Shown here: positions 23,803 to 32,922 of the stretch, one piece after another
How the letters are laid out: the number at the start of each line of letters is the position of its first letter
Position numbering within the stretch: the stretch's first letter is position 1
Source of the DNA: Nostoc sp. GT001
GTDB taxonomy: Bacteria; Cyanobacteriota; Cyanobacteriia; Cyanobacteriales; Nostocaceae
Direction: 5' to 3'
Length of the DNA: 43,723 nt
NCBI RefSeq assembly: GCF_030382115.1
Contig: NZ_JAUDRJ010000003.1
Coordinates: 6,332,110 to 6,375,832 of the forward strand
Translations under genes and position numbers: made by a program
The notes under the pieces: generated by a model
Database searches by the model: none
The model's input: only the letters and a program-made list of their open reading frames with translations
What the model was told of the DNA's origin: nothing

Positions 23803-24717
23803 ATGAACCTAAAACGCCGTCAATTTTTATTTTTAAGTAGCGTCAGCACTATTGGTACAGGATTTTTCGGCTGGACGTTTCGTCAAAATTATCAAACTGC
23901 TGATATTACCGATTCAACAACAGCTATAGCCGCCAACCCAGCCAAAAAAGACTTGTTATTACGTTTTGTGTCTGTAGCAGATACGGGGACTGGCGCTAAG
24001 GGACAGTATGCTGTGGCTGGAGCGATGAATGCGTATCATAAGAAAAATCCCTATGATTTAGTTGTTTTAGCTGGAGACAACATTTACAATAACGGCGAAA
24101 TTGAGAAAATTAATGCAGTTTTTGAGCGTCCTTATCAAGGTTTACTCAAGCAAGGCGTGAAATTTCATGCTTGTTTAGGTAATCACGATATTCGTACAGC
24201 TAATGGCGATCCACAAGTCAAGTATGCTGGCTTTAATATGAAGGGACGTTACTATACATTTCGCCGGGGAACTGTACAATTTTTTGCTTTAGATACTAAC
24301 GGGAATGCTGATTGGAAAAACCAGTTACCTTGGTTAGAAAAAGAATTAAGTCTTAGTAAAGCTCCTTGGAAAGTAGTGTTTGGTCATCATCCGATTTATT
24401 CATCGGGTCAATATGGGAGCAATCCAGATTTTATTAAAACTTTTACTCCCCTATTTAAAAAATACGGCGTTCAACTTTACATCAATGGTCACGAACATAA
24501 TTATGAACGCACTCGTGCTATTGATGGTACAACTTACTTAATTTGTGGCGCGGGTGCTGGGAATCGTCCTGTAGGGCGTTCTGAGTGGACAGGGTATTCT
24601 ACCAGTGATTTAAGTTTTGCTGTTTATGAAGTGTATAAAGATAGAATAGAAATAAGTGCGATCGCCACTAATAATCGCGTTTTTGATAAAGGTATTATTC
24701 AGTTGAAATCAGCGTAA
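23803..24717 (+). CDS. Tat-exported purple-acid-phosphatase-like metallophosphoesterase
   Basis: A 304-residue calcineurin-like phosphoesterase. The N-terminus MNLKRRQFLFLSS has a twin-arginine signal followed by a hydrophobic segment, so it is probably exported already folded. The metal-site motifs appear in order: VADTGTGAKGQYAV (first Asp), LAGDNIYNNG (GDxxY, the tyrosine of purple acid phosphatases), LGNHDIR (GNHD), FGHHPIYSSG and NGHEHNYER (GHxH). Size and motif order fit the small ACP5-like purple acid phosphatases, which release phosphate from organic esters, here likely in the periplasm. Regulation by phosphate cannot be judged because I see no clear Pho box. Confidence 0.88.
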   Translation: MNLKRRQFLFLSSVSTIGTGFFGWTFRQNYQTADITDSTTAIAANPAKKDLLLRFVSVADTGTGAKGQYAVAGAMNAYHKKNPYDLVVLAGDNIYNNGEIEKINAVFERPYQGLLKQGVKFHACLGNHDIRTANGDPQVKYAGFNMKGRYYTFRRGTVQFFALDTNGNADWKNQLPWLEKELSLSKAPWKVVFGHHPIYSSGQYGSNPDFIKTFTPLFKKYGVQLYINGHEHNYERTRAIDGTTYLICGAGAGNRPVGRSEWTGYSTSDLSFAVYEVYKDRIEISAIATNNRVFDKGIIQLKSA

Positions 24718-24722
24718 TTATT

Positions 24723-24950
24723 ATGAAAGTCAAGCGCTCGAAAATGCAATCCTTCCGTGGAATCGGCGATTTGACGCTTGAGTTTGATGAAACGAGTCCA
24801 AGGGCGCTGATTGGTATTAACGGTGTTGGCAAATCGAGTATTCTTGATTGCCTTGCTATTCTTTTGTCACAGTTGATAAGGGATATTGCATATGCAGAGT
24901 CAATAAGTAAAAATAGGAGTTTAGGATACCAAATAGTATATGATTCTTGA
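24723..24950 (+). pseudogene. N-terminal fragment of an AAA (RecF/SMC-like) ATPase
   Basis: Only 75 residues remain: KMQSFRGIGDLTLEFDE leading into the Walker A GINGVGKSSILDCLAILLSQ, as at the start of AAA_21/AAA_23-type ATPases. A functional member needs several hundred more residues with a signature motif and Walker B, none of which follow. The frame then closes within IVYDS, at the start of the next gene. It is probably the stump of a deleted ATPase, possibly from a defence or repair cassette. Confidence 0.7.
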
Positions 24951-25233
24951 GGCAGTTATGCTTCCTGTTAAACCTGGTCTGCAATCCGATTTTGAAGTTG
25001 CCTTCAAAAAAGCTTCTAAAATTATTTCCTCAATGGACGGATATTTATCTCATGAATTGCATAAATGTATAGAAGTTCAAGGTAAATACTTATTACTTGT
25101 TAGATGGGAAACTTTAGAATCTCACACTGTAGGATTTAGAAGTTCTGCTGAGTATCAAGAGTGGAAAAAACTTCTGCATCATTTTTATGAGCCATTTCCA
25201 ACTGTTGAACACTTTGAAGAAATTGAAATATGA
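24940..25233 (+). CDS. ABM-fold (antibiotic biosynthesis monooxygenase-like) protein
   Basis: A 97-residue single-domain protein. The pattern ILEAVMLPVKPGLQSDFEVAFKKA, then MDGYLSHELHKCIEVQGKYLLLVRWETLESH, then EYQEWKKLLHHF...PTVEHFEEI is that of the dimeric ferredoxin-like ABM family, which covers quinone-forming monooxygenases, heme-degrading enzymes and many uncharacterised proteins. A purine-rich AGGAG lies about 20 bases before the ATG at 24940, rather far for a ribosome site. Its start overlaps the end of the broken ATPase by 11 bases, so the deletion that truncated that gene probably joined the two. Enzymatic activity is not assured. Confidence 0.75.
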   Translation: MILEAVMLPVKPGLQSDFEVAFKKASKIISSMDGYLSHELHKCIEVQGKYLLLVRWETLESHTVGFRSSAEYQEWKKLLHHFYEPFPTVEHFEEIEI

Positions 25234-25629
25234 AAAACAACAAGTTACAAAAACTCATTCTTTGATAAGTTCGGAAGAAGCTGGAGTTAATACAACTTAA
25301 GCTCAACTTATAAATGTTAATGCTTTAGTTACAAATACTCGTTTTTTAGATAAGTAAAACTAAAGTTGGATTTCATCGATTTAATCATTGATTATAAAAA
25401 GTCAAAAAATGATAAGTAAAATAGGAGTTTTAGTTAGTAAAACTTCTTTCTAACTTATTAATGAACAAGTTTTAGTTAGTCCAGCACGTTCTGGAGTTAC
25501 AAATTAACAAGTTTTAGTTACTCCAACACGTTCTGGAGTTACAAATGCTTCTTCTGTAGTTGACACAGCTTGTTATGTAGCAACGCACCATCAAAAGATA
25601 ATATTCTATCTGGTCGTTTATACACCTCA
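25234..25629. other. AT-rich region with no gene seen
   Basis: About 400 bases of AT-rich sequence in which phrases such as TTTTAGTTA and GTTACAAAT recur irregularly, ending in a clear 42-base tandem duplication (listed separately). It looks like a decayed repetitive stretch. No frame is supportable. Confidence 0.5.
25464..25547. repeat. 42-bp tandem duplication
   Basis: Two adjacent copies starting with AACAAGTTTTAGTTA at 25464 and 25506. They differ at only a few positions (AGTCCAGC against CTCCAACA) and share CACGTTCTGGAGTTACAAAT. Confidence 0.85.
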
Positions 25630-27954
25630 TTACTCTACTCGTTGCAACTGTGCTACTCTTGGGTCAACAATTTTTTGTCCCAAGCTGGCAAATTTAATTG
25701 CTACAGACATCTTATTACCCGTTCCGAAGACGTGAGTGATTTCACCAAGACCAAAGGTTTTGTGTAATACTCTATCGCCCACTTGCCAATTCTGCGTTGA
25801 GTCTTGTTTACCACTAGAACTAGAGGCACTTTTGGTATAACTTTGACGACTCGCGCGTTTGGTAGATATTAATTCTTCTGGCAATTCGTCGAGAAATTGC
25901 GATCGCATCGCAGGTTCACGAGAACCATACAAACGGCGTTCCCGCGCGTGTGATAAATACAACCTTTCTTGGGCGCGAGTAATCCCCACATAACACAAGC
26001 GGCGTTCCTCTTCCAAAGATGCAGGATCACTTAGGGAACGGTAGCCGGGAAATAGCCCCTGTTCTAATCCCACCAAAAATACTACGGGAAATTCCAAACC
26101 TTTGGAAGCGTGCAAAGTCATCAAAGAAACGGCTGTCTGCCCTTCTTTTAAGTTATCCAAATCGGAACTGAGGGCGGCGCTACTTAGAAAATCTCGTAGG
26201 GAAATCTCTTCATTTTCTTCTTGAAATTGCAGTGCGGCGTTATAAAGTTCCTGGACGTTTTGTACCCGATCTGTGGCTTCATCTGTGCCTTGATTCATCA
26301 AGTCTTGAACGTAACCAGAATCTTCTAATATTCCTTGCAAAACCTCTGTCACCGGAAGCGTGGCGACTTGTCCTTGCCAACGGCTAATTATTGCGGCAAA
26401 GTTATTTACAGCTTTTGTCGCCCGTCCAGCTAATGTATTAACTGATGTTTCATCGCTGAGGATTTCCCACAAAGTCGTCCCTAATTGCTGAGATGCGTTC
26501 ATCAAAGCATCAATAGTGGTTTTGCCAATTCCCCGCCGGGGAGTATTAATAACTCGTAATAAACTGACTGTATCAGCTGGATTATTTATCGCTCTTAAAT
26601 AAGCAACGACATCTTTAATTTCTTTGCGATCGTAAAACCTCATTCCCCCTACAACTGTGTAAGGAATTTGATATTTAACCAACAATTCTTCAAAGGGACG
26701 AGATTGGGCATTCGTCCGATAAAGTATGGCAAAACTACCCCAGTTTAACTCTGGATTTTGCTGTTCTAAAGTGCTAATTTGATTAATTACAAATGCCGCT
26801 TCTGCCAGTTCTTCATCGGCTTTATGACAAGTAATCTGTTCACCCGTTCCCCGCGTCGCTTTCAGGACTTTATCAATCCGTTGGGTGTTATTTTCAATTA
26901 GTTCATTAGCCGCTTGCAGAATGTTTTCACAAGAACGATAGTTTTCTTCCAGCTTAACCATCGTTCGGGTATCATCATCTACCAAACCATCGCCAAAGTC
27001 TTCCTGAAATCCTAGCAAGATGGTGAAATCTGCCATCCGAAAGCTGTAAATTGATTGGTCTGCATCGCCGACAACAAAAACTGAGCGATTTTCCCATTGC
27101 CATTCGCTCTTTTTGGTTTCGCCATTAGTAACTAATAAATTAATCAGTTGATACTGAGTACGGTTAGTATCCTGATATTCATCTACAAGGATATGACGAA
27201 ACTTGCGATGCCAATAACCCAATACCTGCTCATTTTGTTGAAATAATCTAGTAGGTACAAGAATAAGATCGTCAAAGTCGAGAGCGTTGTTTTGTGCTAA
27301 CTTATCTTGATATAAATTGTAAACTTGGGCAATCACTCGTCCACGATAGTTTGGTTGTTCTTGCTCAAATTCTTGGGGCGATAAACCTTGGTTTTTAGCG
27401 TTACTAATAGCGTAGCGGACAGAGCGGGCGTCAAACTTCTTATCGTCTAAATTTAGCTCTTTATTAACGATTTCTTTGATCAGACTGATAACATCTGATT
27501 CATCAAAAATAGAGAAATTACGATTCCACTTGCGTCCTTTTTCGTCTACATATTTTTCAATATCAAAACGGAGAATGCGAGAAAATAGACTGTGGAAAGT
27601 CCCACACCATAAGTCTTTGATCGTGTTTTTATAAACTTGCGATCGCAGTTGTGTTTGTTGGTATTCTGTCAACAAATCTAACCGCTGACCGTGTTGTTTC
27701 ATTGCCAGTTGTTCAGCGAACAGCCGTTGAATCCGTTCTTTCATCTCCCGCGCGGCTTTGTTGGTAAAAGTAACCGCCAGGATATTTTCTGGATCTACAC
27801 GGTGTTTCAGAATTAGATTCGCAATCCGATAAGTCAGCGCTCGTGTTTTACCGGAACCTGCGCCAGCAACAACTAACAACGGGCCGCAGTAATGTTCGAC
27901 AGCTTGACGTTGGCTAGGGTTAAGGTGACTGAGAAAGTCGATGGTTGTTGTCAT
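25630..27954 (-). CDS. pcrA: UvrD/PcrA-type DNA helicase
   Basis: A 774-residue superfamily 1A 3'-5' helicase for DNA repair and replication restart. The Q motif LNPSQRQAV is followed by motif I AGAGSGKT (residues 31-37), AVTFTNKAAREMKERI (Ia), DFDDLI, VDEYQDTN (II), VGDADQSIYSFR (III), LEENYRS (IV), LMTLHASKGLEFPVVFLVG (V) and ERRLCYVGITRAQERLYL (VI). The C-terminus WQVGDRVLHKTFGLGEI is the Tudor-like domain by which PcrA contacts RNA polymerase. The length is typical. It is a single gene; PcrA and UvrD cannot be separated from sequence alone. Confidence 0.95.
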   Translation of the reverse strand: MTTTIDFLSHLNPSQRQAVEHYCGPLLVVAGAGSGKTRALTYRIANLILKHRVDPENILAVTFTNKAAREMKERIQRLFAEQLAMKQHGQRLDLLTEYQQTQLRSQVYKNTIKDLWCGTFHSLFSRILRFDIEKYVDEKGRKWNRNFSIFDESDVISLIKEIVNKELNLDDKKFDARSVRYAISNAKNQGLSPQEFEQEQPNYRGRVIAQVYNLYQDKLAQNNALDFDDLILVPTRLFQQNEQVLGYWHRKFRHILVDEYQDTNRTQYQLINLLVTNGETKKSEWQWENRSVFVVGDADQSIYSFRMADFTILLGFQEDFGDGLVDDDTRTMVKLEENYRSCENILQAANELIENNTQRIDKVLKATRGTGEQITCHKADEELAEAAFVINQISTLEQQNPELNWGSFAILYRTNAQSRPFEELLVKYQIPYTVVGGMRFYDRKEIKDVVAYLRAINNPADTVSLLRVINTPRRGIGKTTIDALMNASQQLGTTLWEILSDETSVNTLAGRATKAVNNFAAIISRWQGQVATLPVTEVLQGILEDSGYVQDLMNQGTDEATDRVQNVQELYNAALQFQEENEEISLRDFLSSAALSSDLDNLKEGQTAVSLMTLHASKGLEFPVVFLVGLEQGLFPGYRSLSDPASLEEERRLCYVGITRAQERLYLSHARERRLYGSREPAMRSQFLDELPEELISTKRASRQSYTKSASSSSGKQDSTQNWQVGDRVLHKTFGLGEITHVFGTGNKMSVAIKFASLGQKIVDPRVAQLQRVE

Positions 27955-28583
27955 AGATGTGAAAAAGCGATGTCTCCGACGGTCACTGAGCGTTGGTCAT
28001 TGAGCGTAGCCGAAATGAGCCGAAGTGCTACGCCTACGCCTGGCATCACATCAATAGAGAGTTGCTATTGCCCAGGTTACAACATCCTAACGAAACTTGG
28101 TCAACAAAGATTGTCAGGTATCATCTTTATCGGGTTTATGCCAAAAATCCGCGAAACATAAACCAAAACATTGTCGGGGCAATTCATAATTGCTCTAACA
28201 ATACGTTAACTTTTCTACGTAGAAAACTTAGCCACTAGTTATTCCGGCGCGTTGTGTCGTAAAATCAGCCACGGGGAATCAAACATCAAAAGATTGTAGG
28301 CAAGCTCTAACTTGTTGTGTTGTCAACAGTAGGGGCAATTAATAAATTGCCCCTAAAGGTTTTCATGGGGACATGAGAATGTTCATCTAGCCCGTGGTTT
28401 ATTTGCTTGTAAAACGCTGTACATAACTAACTGAGAGTATAGTCACCAATCGGACTATGCACTCCTTGAGTAACCAATTGACATTAGGTAACAATACACG
28501 ATACATCATCATTGAACCGTTAAATTTTTAAAGATGAAAAATTTCTTTAATTGCAGGTTTTACCAGTATAAAGAGGGGTGGAT
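27955..28583. other. Upstream region of the sbtA operon
   Basis: About 630 bases between the divergent pcrA and sbtA genes. The pcrA-proximal 100 bases hold dispersed-repeat fragments (GAGCGTAGCCGAAATGAGCC). A hairpin AGGGGCAATT/AATTGCCCCT is at 28331-28354, with a related TCGGGGCAATT...AATTGCT near 28171. The sbtA promoter and any CcmR/NdhR or CmpR site should be in the last 200 bases, but I cannot identify it. No gene seen. Confidence 0.45.
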
Positions 28584-29552
28584 ATGGATTTTAGCTTAAT
28601 TGTATCCAACATTTTGAATCCGCCAATCTTGTTTTTCTTTTTAGGCATGACTGCTGTTTTTGTCAAGTCTGATTTGGAAATTCCCCCACCAGTACCCAAA
28701 CTCCTTTCGTTGTATTTGCTGTTTGCAATTGGTTTTAAAGGAGGGGTAGAACTAATCAAAAGCGGACTGAATCAGGAAGTAATTTTAACACTCCTGGCAG
28801 CAATGTTGATGGCTTGTTTTGTTCCAATTTACACCTTTTTTATCTTAAAGTGGAAACTGGATACTTACGATGCTGCGGCGATCGCAGCAACCTACGGTTC
28901 TATCAGTGCCGTCACTTTCATCACTGCTAGCGCTTTTTTAACTGAGCTTGGTATTCAGTACGATGGTTACATGGTAGCAGCTCTTGCCCTGATGGAATCT
29001 CCGGCGATCATTGTTGGTCTGATTTTGGTAAGTATATTCACCGCAGATGAAAAGCGAGAGTTTGCTTGGTCAGAAGTTTTGCAAGAAGCATTTCTTAATA
29101 GTTCAGTTTTTCTACTAGTCGGTAGCCTCTTAATCGGTGTCTTGACAGGAGAACGTGGTTGGCACGTATTAGAACCCTTTACTCAAGGGTTGTTTTATGG
29201 CATTCTCACCTTCTTTTTATTGGATATGGGACTGGTGGCTGCCAGAAGAATTAAAGACTTGCAAAAAACCGGAGTTTTCCTGATTTTATTTGCCATACTA
29301 ATTCCAATACTCAATGCAGGGATTGGGTTAGCGATCGCCAAATTCATCGGTATGCCTCAAGGAAATTCGCTATTATTCGCTGTATTGTGTGCCAGCGCTT
29401 CTTACATTGCTGTGCCTGCGGCGATGCGGATGACTGTTCCCGAAGCAAATCCCAGCCTATATGTTTCTACCGCTCTAGCAGTCACATTTCCGTTCAATAT
29501 TATTGTGGGAATTCCGCTATATCTCTACGGAATTAACCTATTCTGGAGGTAA
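28584..29552 (+). CDS. sbtA: Sodium-dependent bicarbonate transporter SbtA
   Basis: A 322-residue plasma-membrane protein with about ten hydrophobic helices, which takes up bicarbonate with sodium as part of the carbon-concentrating mechanism. SbtA hallmarks are the opening helix NILNPPILFFFLGM, FAIGFKGGVEL, the discontinuous-helix motifs ATYGSISAVTFITA and ASASYIAVPAAMRM, and LALMESPAIIVGL. The start ATG 28584 is preceded by AGAGGGG; a GTG two codons upstream is the alternative. It is about 50 residues shorter than the Synechocystis protein, mostly in the central cytosolic loop (here only TADEKREFAWSEV). Its last codons TGG AGG TAA supply the GGAGG ribosome site of sbtB, so the two are translationally linked. 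Confidence 0.95.
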   Translation: MDFSLIVSNILNPPILFFFLGMTAVFVKSDLEIPPPVPKLLSLYLLFAIGFKGGVELIKSGLNQEVILTLLAAMLMACFVPIYTFFILKWKLDTYDAAAIAATYGSISAVTFITASAFLTELGIQYDGYMVAALALMESPAIIVGLILVSIFTADEKREFAWSEVLQEAFLNSSVFLLVGSLLIGVLTGERGWHVLEPFTQGLFYGILTFFLLDMGLVAARRIKDLQKTGVFLILFAILIPILNAGIGLAIAKFIGMPQGNSLLFAVLCASASYIAVPAAMRMTVPEANPSLYVSTALAVTFPFNIIVGIPLYLYGINLFWR

Positions 29553-29556
29553 TAAT

Positions 29557-29868
29557 ATGCACGTAGTTAAAAAGATAGAAATTATCGCCAATTCCTTTGA
29601 GCTTGCCAAAATTTTAGATAATTTAGACAAGTCAGGTGTACATAACCATGCCGTCATTAGAAATGTTGTTGGTAAAGGATTACGAGGAACGACAGAAGAT
29701 TTAGACATGACCATGCTTGATAATGTTTACATCCTCGCGTTTTGTATGCCAGAAGAACTCAAGCGTGTTGTCGAAAATATCAGACCACTCCTGAATAAAT
29801 TCGGAGGTACTTGTTACGTTTCCGATGTGATGGAAATTCGCTCTGTCAGATGTATCGCGTCTCTGTAA
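29557..29868 (+). CDS. sbtB: PII-like regulator SbtB
   Basis: A 103-residue PII-like trimeric protein that binds adenine nucleotides (ATP, ADP, cAMP) and inhibits or tunes SbtA. The start ATG 29557 has GGAGG seven bases upstream, four bases after the sbtA stop. The fold shows VVKKIEIIANSFELAKILDNLDKSG, a T-loop region around VVGKGLRGTTEDLD and the last strand YVSDVMEIRSVRC. It then ends in IASL, instead of the CGPEGC R-loop by which the Synechocystis protein senses redox state. The second cysteine is absent, so the disulfide switch cannot form. The SbtB identity is firm from the sequence and position. Confidence 0.93.
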   Translation: MHVVKKIEIIANSFELAKILDNLDKSGVHNHAVIRNVVGKGLRGTTEDLDMTMLDNVYILAFCMPEELKRVVENIRPLLNKFGGTCYVSDVMEIRSVRCIASL

Positions 29869-29884
29869 GAGAGTTATAAATTCA

Positions 29885-30598
29885 ATGAAACATTTCATGG
29901 AACGTCGTGACTTTTTGAAGTTGGGAATGACCGGGGCATTTGGGATGATGCTATCTGCCAGCGATTTACTCTGGCGGGTAGAACAGGCGAAAGCTGCCGA
30001 AATCCCCTCAACTTCTGCTGAATCCCTCAGTCCCGATGCCGCCTTACAAAAGCTGATCGAGGGAAATCAGCGGTTTATTCAGCATCATCCCCAGTACCCC
30101 GATCAATCTGAACTGCGGCTGCACGAAGTTGCTCAAGCTCAACATCCATTTGCAACTATTCTTAGTTGTGCGGATTCACGAGTCCCCGCAGAAATTGTTT
30201 TCGATCAAGGCATTGGAGACATTTTTGATGTGCGGATTGCCGGAAATATTGCCACACATGAAGCGATCGGTAGTATTGAATATGCAGTTGTCTTATTAGG
30301 TTCTCCACTGCTGATGGTGATGGGCCATGAACGTTGTGGCGCAGTAACCGCCGCTGTCCAAAAGGAATCATTACCTGGTGATATTAGTACTTTTGTTAAG
30401 GCAATTAAGCCAGCCCTGAAAAGGGTCAAGGATCAGCCGGGTGATGCAGTTGAAAACGCTGTGGTGGCAAATGTGGAATATCAAATTGAACGATTGAAGC
30501 GATCAAAGCTTTTAACTAAGCAGGTGGAGTCGGGCAAATTGAAAATTGTCGGGGGTCGTTACGATTTAGATACAGGCAAAGTAAGTATTATTATTTGA
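29885..30598 (+). CDS. ecaB: Tat-exported beta-carbonic anhydrase (EcaB-like)
   Basis: A 237-residue beta-carbonic anhydrase. The N-terminus MERRDFLKLGMTGAFG is a twin-arginine signal ending near AKAAE, which places the enzyme in the periplasm or outside the plasma membrane. Zinc ligands Cys95, His148 and Cys151 and the Asp97-Arg99 pair (CADSRVP; GHERCGAV) are all present. It begins 16 bases after sbtB, so the operon couples a bicarbonate pump with an extracytoplasmic enzyme that can turn CO2 into bicarbonate at the pump. The symbol is by analogy with the Synechocystis periplasmic enzyme EcaB. A second start, ATG at 29897, would remove four residues and keep the signal. Confidence 0.88.
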   Translation: MKHFMERRDFLKLGMTGAFGMMLSASDLLWRVEQAKAAEIPSTSAESLSPDAALQKLIEGNQRFIQHHPQYPDQSELRLHEVAQAQHPFATILSCADSRVPAEIVFDQGIGDIFDVRIAGNIATHEAIGSIEYAVVLLGSPLLMVMGHERCGAVTAAVQKESLPGDISTFVKAIKPALKRVKDQPGDAVENAVVANVEYQIERLKRSKLLTKQVESGKLKIVGGRYDLDTGKVSIII

Positions 30599-30803
30599 AT
30601 TTGCGTTTGAGTCCTGGGGGGAAATCTCACTTCTTTACAAAACGCCCATTAAACAATTCGTAATTCGTAATGACGCTCGTTCCTCTCTACCAGACGCTAC
30701 GCGTAGCTTGCTTCTTCGTAGGAGTACGCTGCCGCTAACATAATTATGTTTTGTGACGTGGATTTAAACCCCGACACCAAACAAGCCGTTTATAAAAACT
30801 AGG

Positions 30804-31107
30804 GTATCAACCCCAATACTGCTCGGTTAAGAAGATTCGTAGGTTGGGTTGAACGGAGTGATATCATGTCCGCTTGATTACTTACTAAACCCCAAGAACC
30901 CCACCCCGCCAAAGCTGCGCTTTGTCTCCCCTCCCGAAGAGCGGGGAGGGGCTGGGGGTGGGGTGCAATGACTGTGGAAATCATAACTAATTATGCGGAC
31001 ATGATATGAAACCCAACAAAACCCTGAAAATGTTGGGTTTCGTTCCTCAACCCAACCTACCCCAGAGTGCTTTTTTAGGCTTAACCGAGCAGTATTGGTA
31101 TCAACCC
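30804..31107. mobile_element. MITE with 10-bp target duplication, carrying a second MITE
   Basis: The element at 30814-31097 has 18-bp perfect ends, CAATACTGCTCGGTTAAG and its complement, followed inwards by a second inverted pair, GTAGGTTGGGTTGA and TCAACCCAACCTAC. The direct repeat GTATCAACCC flanks it on both sides (30804-30813 and 31098-31107), the mark of insertion by a transposase. Within it lies the ATATCATG MITE at 30861-31007. There is no coding capacity. Confidence 0.85.
30861..31007. mobile_element. MITE copy 2 (ATATCATG ends)
   Basis: A 147-bp element with ends ATATCATGTCCGC and GCGGACATGATAT. The centre holds the hairpin CTCCCCTCCCGAAGAGCGG and a GGGGTGGGGTGCAATGACTG arm. It is the uninterrupted counterpart, in reverse orientation, of the element at 21398-21839. 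Removing it restores the continuous outer-repeat text GAACGGAGTG-AAACCCAAC. Confidence 0.88.
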
Positions 31108-31197
31108 TTATTCAATTACGAATTACGAACTTGTACTGAGCGTCTTGCCTTGAGCGAAGTCGAAAGGAGCCGAAGTATTACGAATTACGAATTATAT

Positions 31198-32922
31198 TCA
31201 ATCCTGCACAGTCATTGGTAGACGAATAGTGAAAGTAGAGCCAATTCCTGGCTGACTTTTGACAATAATTTCACCACCCATCATCTGGCAAAAGTGGCGG
31301 CTAATTGCCAACCCCAATCCCGTACCTCCATACTTTTTCGTAGTTGAAGTGTCACCTTGTGTAAAAGGTTGAAATAACTGCTGCTGTTGACGGTTAGACA
31401 TACCGATACCTGTGTCGGTAACGGTGAAAATAATGCTGCCTAAAGGAGCATCCAGCCGTACTTCATCTTTTTCTCTTTTGACTGTCAGCATTATCTTACC
31501 GTTTGTAGTGAACTTACTAGCGTTACTTAGTAAGTTTAATAACACCTGCCGCATCCTGGTTTGATCGGCATACATGGTGCCAAGTTGCTCATCAAAATCC
31601 ACTTCTAAAACATTGGCATTTTTTTCTATAGCTGGCTTGACTGTGAGGACAACGTTATGAATCAGCGTTGCAATCTCGAATGTCTCAGGATACAGGGTCA
31701 TTTTCCCCGCTTCAATTTTTGACAAGTCGAGGATTTCGTTAATCAAGTGCAGTAGATGTTTCCCAGCAGCATTAATTGTTTCTAAATCTGTAATAAAGTC
31801 TGGCGATAAACCAAGATCGGTAGCGTCGTCTTCTAGTAGTTGGCTTAAGCCAATGACAGCATTTAATGGTGTGCGTAATTCGTGGCTGACATTGGCCAAA
31901 AATACGCTTTTTGCCTTGCTAGCAGCTTCGGCTAATTCTTTAGCTTGTTGTAGTTGTTTTGTTCGCTCAGATACTCGCTCAATTAAACGATTTAGAGATT
32001 TGGCAAGTAATCCAATTTCATCTTCAGTGGTAACGGGCGCTCGCAAATCGAAATTATGTTTCCTGGCAACTTGTTCAGCTACTTGGGTTACAATGATAAC
32101 TGGTTCTGCGATCGCTCGACTGGTACGCCAAGCTACAATGGCTGCGATCGCTACCGAAACCAGCATACTCATTATTACAATTAACCGCTCAACTATTCTC
32201 GCCTGCTCGACAGCTTTTTGCCTTTCTTGCTCTTGATCTTCAGCAGTTTGCAGGATGTTAGTCAAGCTTTGAGAAAGCTGGTCTAGCCGCACGGCTGTTT
32301 GACCACGCATAATTGCCAATAACTGCGATCGGGCAGAAGAAATCTGCTGAGGCTGCACTTTTCGGGAGTCAATTTTCTGTAAGACGACCTCAATTTGTTC
32401 AACGTAGGCTTTTAAATTAGTCTTGTAATCCAGCAATAATGTCTGTAAAGTCGAACTTGTTGCTGCAAGTCTTTTAGGTTTACTGTCAATAAATCCGCCA
32501 ATTTTTGACTCTAGTTCCTTGGCTTTTTCAACATTATTCAGAAAATCCGCTTTTTTGTTTTGCAGTTGTTGTGAATTTTCTAATACAGCAACTAGGTTAG
32601 AACTATGTAATTGCGCCCCTACTACTGCATCTTTATAATTACTCAGTAGTTGTCCTTGTTCATAAGCTTGATTAAATTGTCTAACTTCCCTTCCCCGGTA
32701 GTAATTAGCAATCACTAATCCAGTCAGTGAGCCAAAAAAGCCAATTCCGATAGCTACAAAGTACCCATAGCCAATTTTTTGATGGATACGCCAAGAACTA
32801 GCTTTGAGTTTCCCTCGTGAAGGAAATTCTATAGTTGGGAGTTCGTCTGTCGATGGCTCTTCGGCTGACACTTTTTTGCTTTCTGAACTGCTGTAGATAG
32901 GGGTTGGCTTTTGAGTTGGCAT
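31198..32922 (-). CDS. Membrane-bound sensor histidine kinase with HAMP
   Basis: A 574-residue kinase: a Ser/Glu-rich cytosolic N-terminus, a membrane helix at about 51-72 ([23 protein letters not shown]), an all-helical sensor of about 170 residues resembling CHASE3 or four-helix-bundle domains, a second membrane helix ([19 protein letters not shown]), a HAMP linker ([24 protein letters not shown]), then HisKA with His347 ([16 protein letters not shown]). The HATPase_c domain has [18 protein letters not shown] and GTGLGLAIS. The ligand is unknown. No response regulator is adjacent; MITEs lie just past its 3' end. Confidence 0.88.
   Translation of the reverse strand: MPTQKPTPIYSSSESKKVSAEEPSTDELPTIEFPSRGKLKASSWRIHQKIGYGYFVAIGIGFFGSLTGLVIANYYRGREVRQFNQAYEQGQLLSNYKDAVVGAQLHSSNLVAVLENSQQLQNKKADFLNNVEKAKELESKIGGFIDSKPKRLAATSSTLQTLLLDYKTNLKAYVEQIEVVLQKIDSRKVQPQQISSARSQLLAIMRGQTAVRLDQLSQSLTNILQTAEDQEQERQKAVEQARIVERLIVIMSMLVSVAIAAIVAWRTSRAIAEPVIIVTQVAEQVARKHNFDLRAPVTTEDEIGLLAKSLNRLIERVSERTKQLQQAKELAEAASKAKSVFLANVSHELRTPLNAVIGLSQLLEDDATDLGLSPDFITDLETINAAGKHLLHLINEILDLSKIEAGKMTLYPETFEIATLIHNVVLTVKPAIEKNANVLEVDFDEQLGTMYADQTRMRQVLLNLLSNASKFTTNGKIMLTVKREKDEVRLDAPLGSIIFTVTDTGIGMSNRQQQQLFQPFTQGDTSTTKKYGGTGLGLAISRHFCQMMGGEIIVKSQPGIGSTFTIRLPMTVQD

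Noticed and set aside
25234..25629. Possible second CRISPR-like array (repeating GTTACAAAT and AGTTTTAGTTA phrases)
   Set aside because: Spacing is irregular apart from one 42-bp tandem pair, and no conserved repeat alternates with unique spacers.
31853..32236. Plus-strand frame of 127 codons within the HAMP kinase
   Set aside because: Antisense shadow of the HisKA/HAMP coding region.
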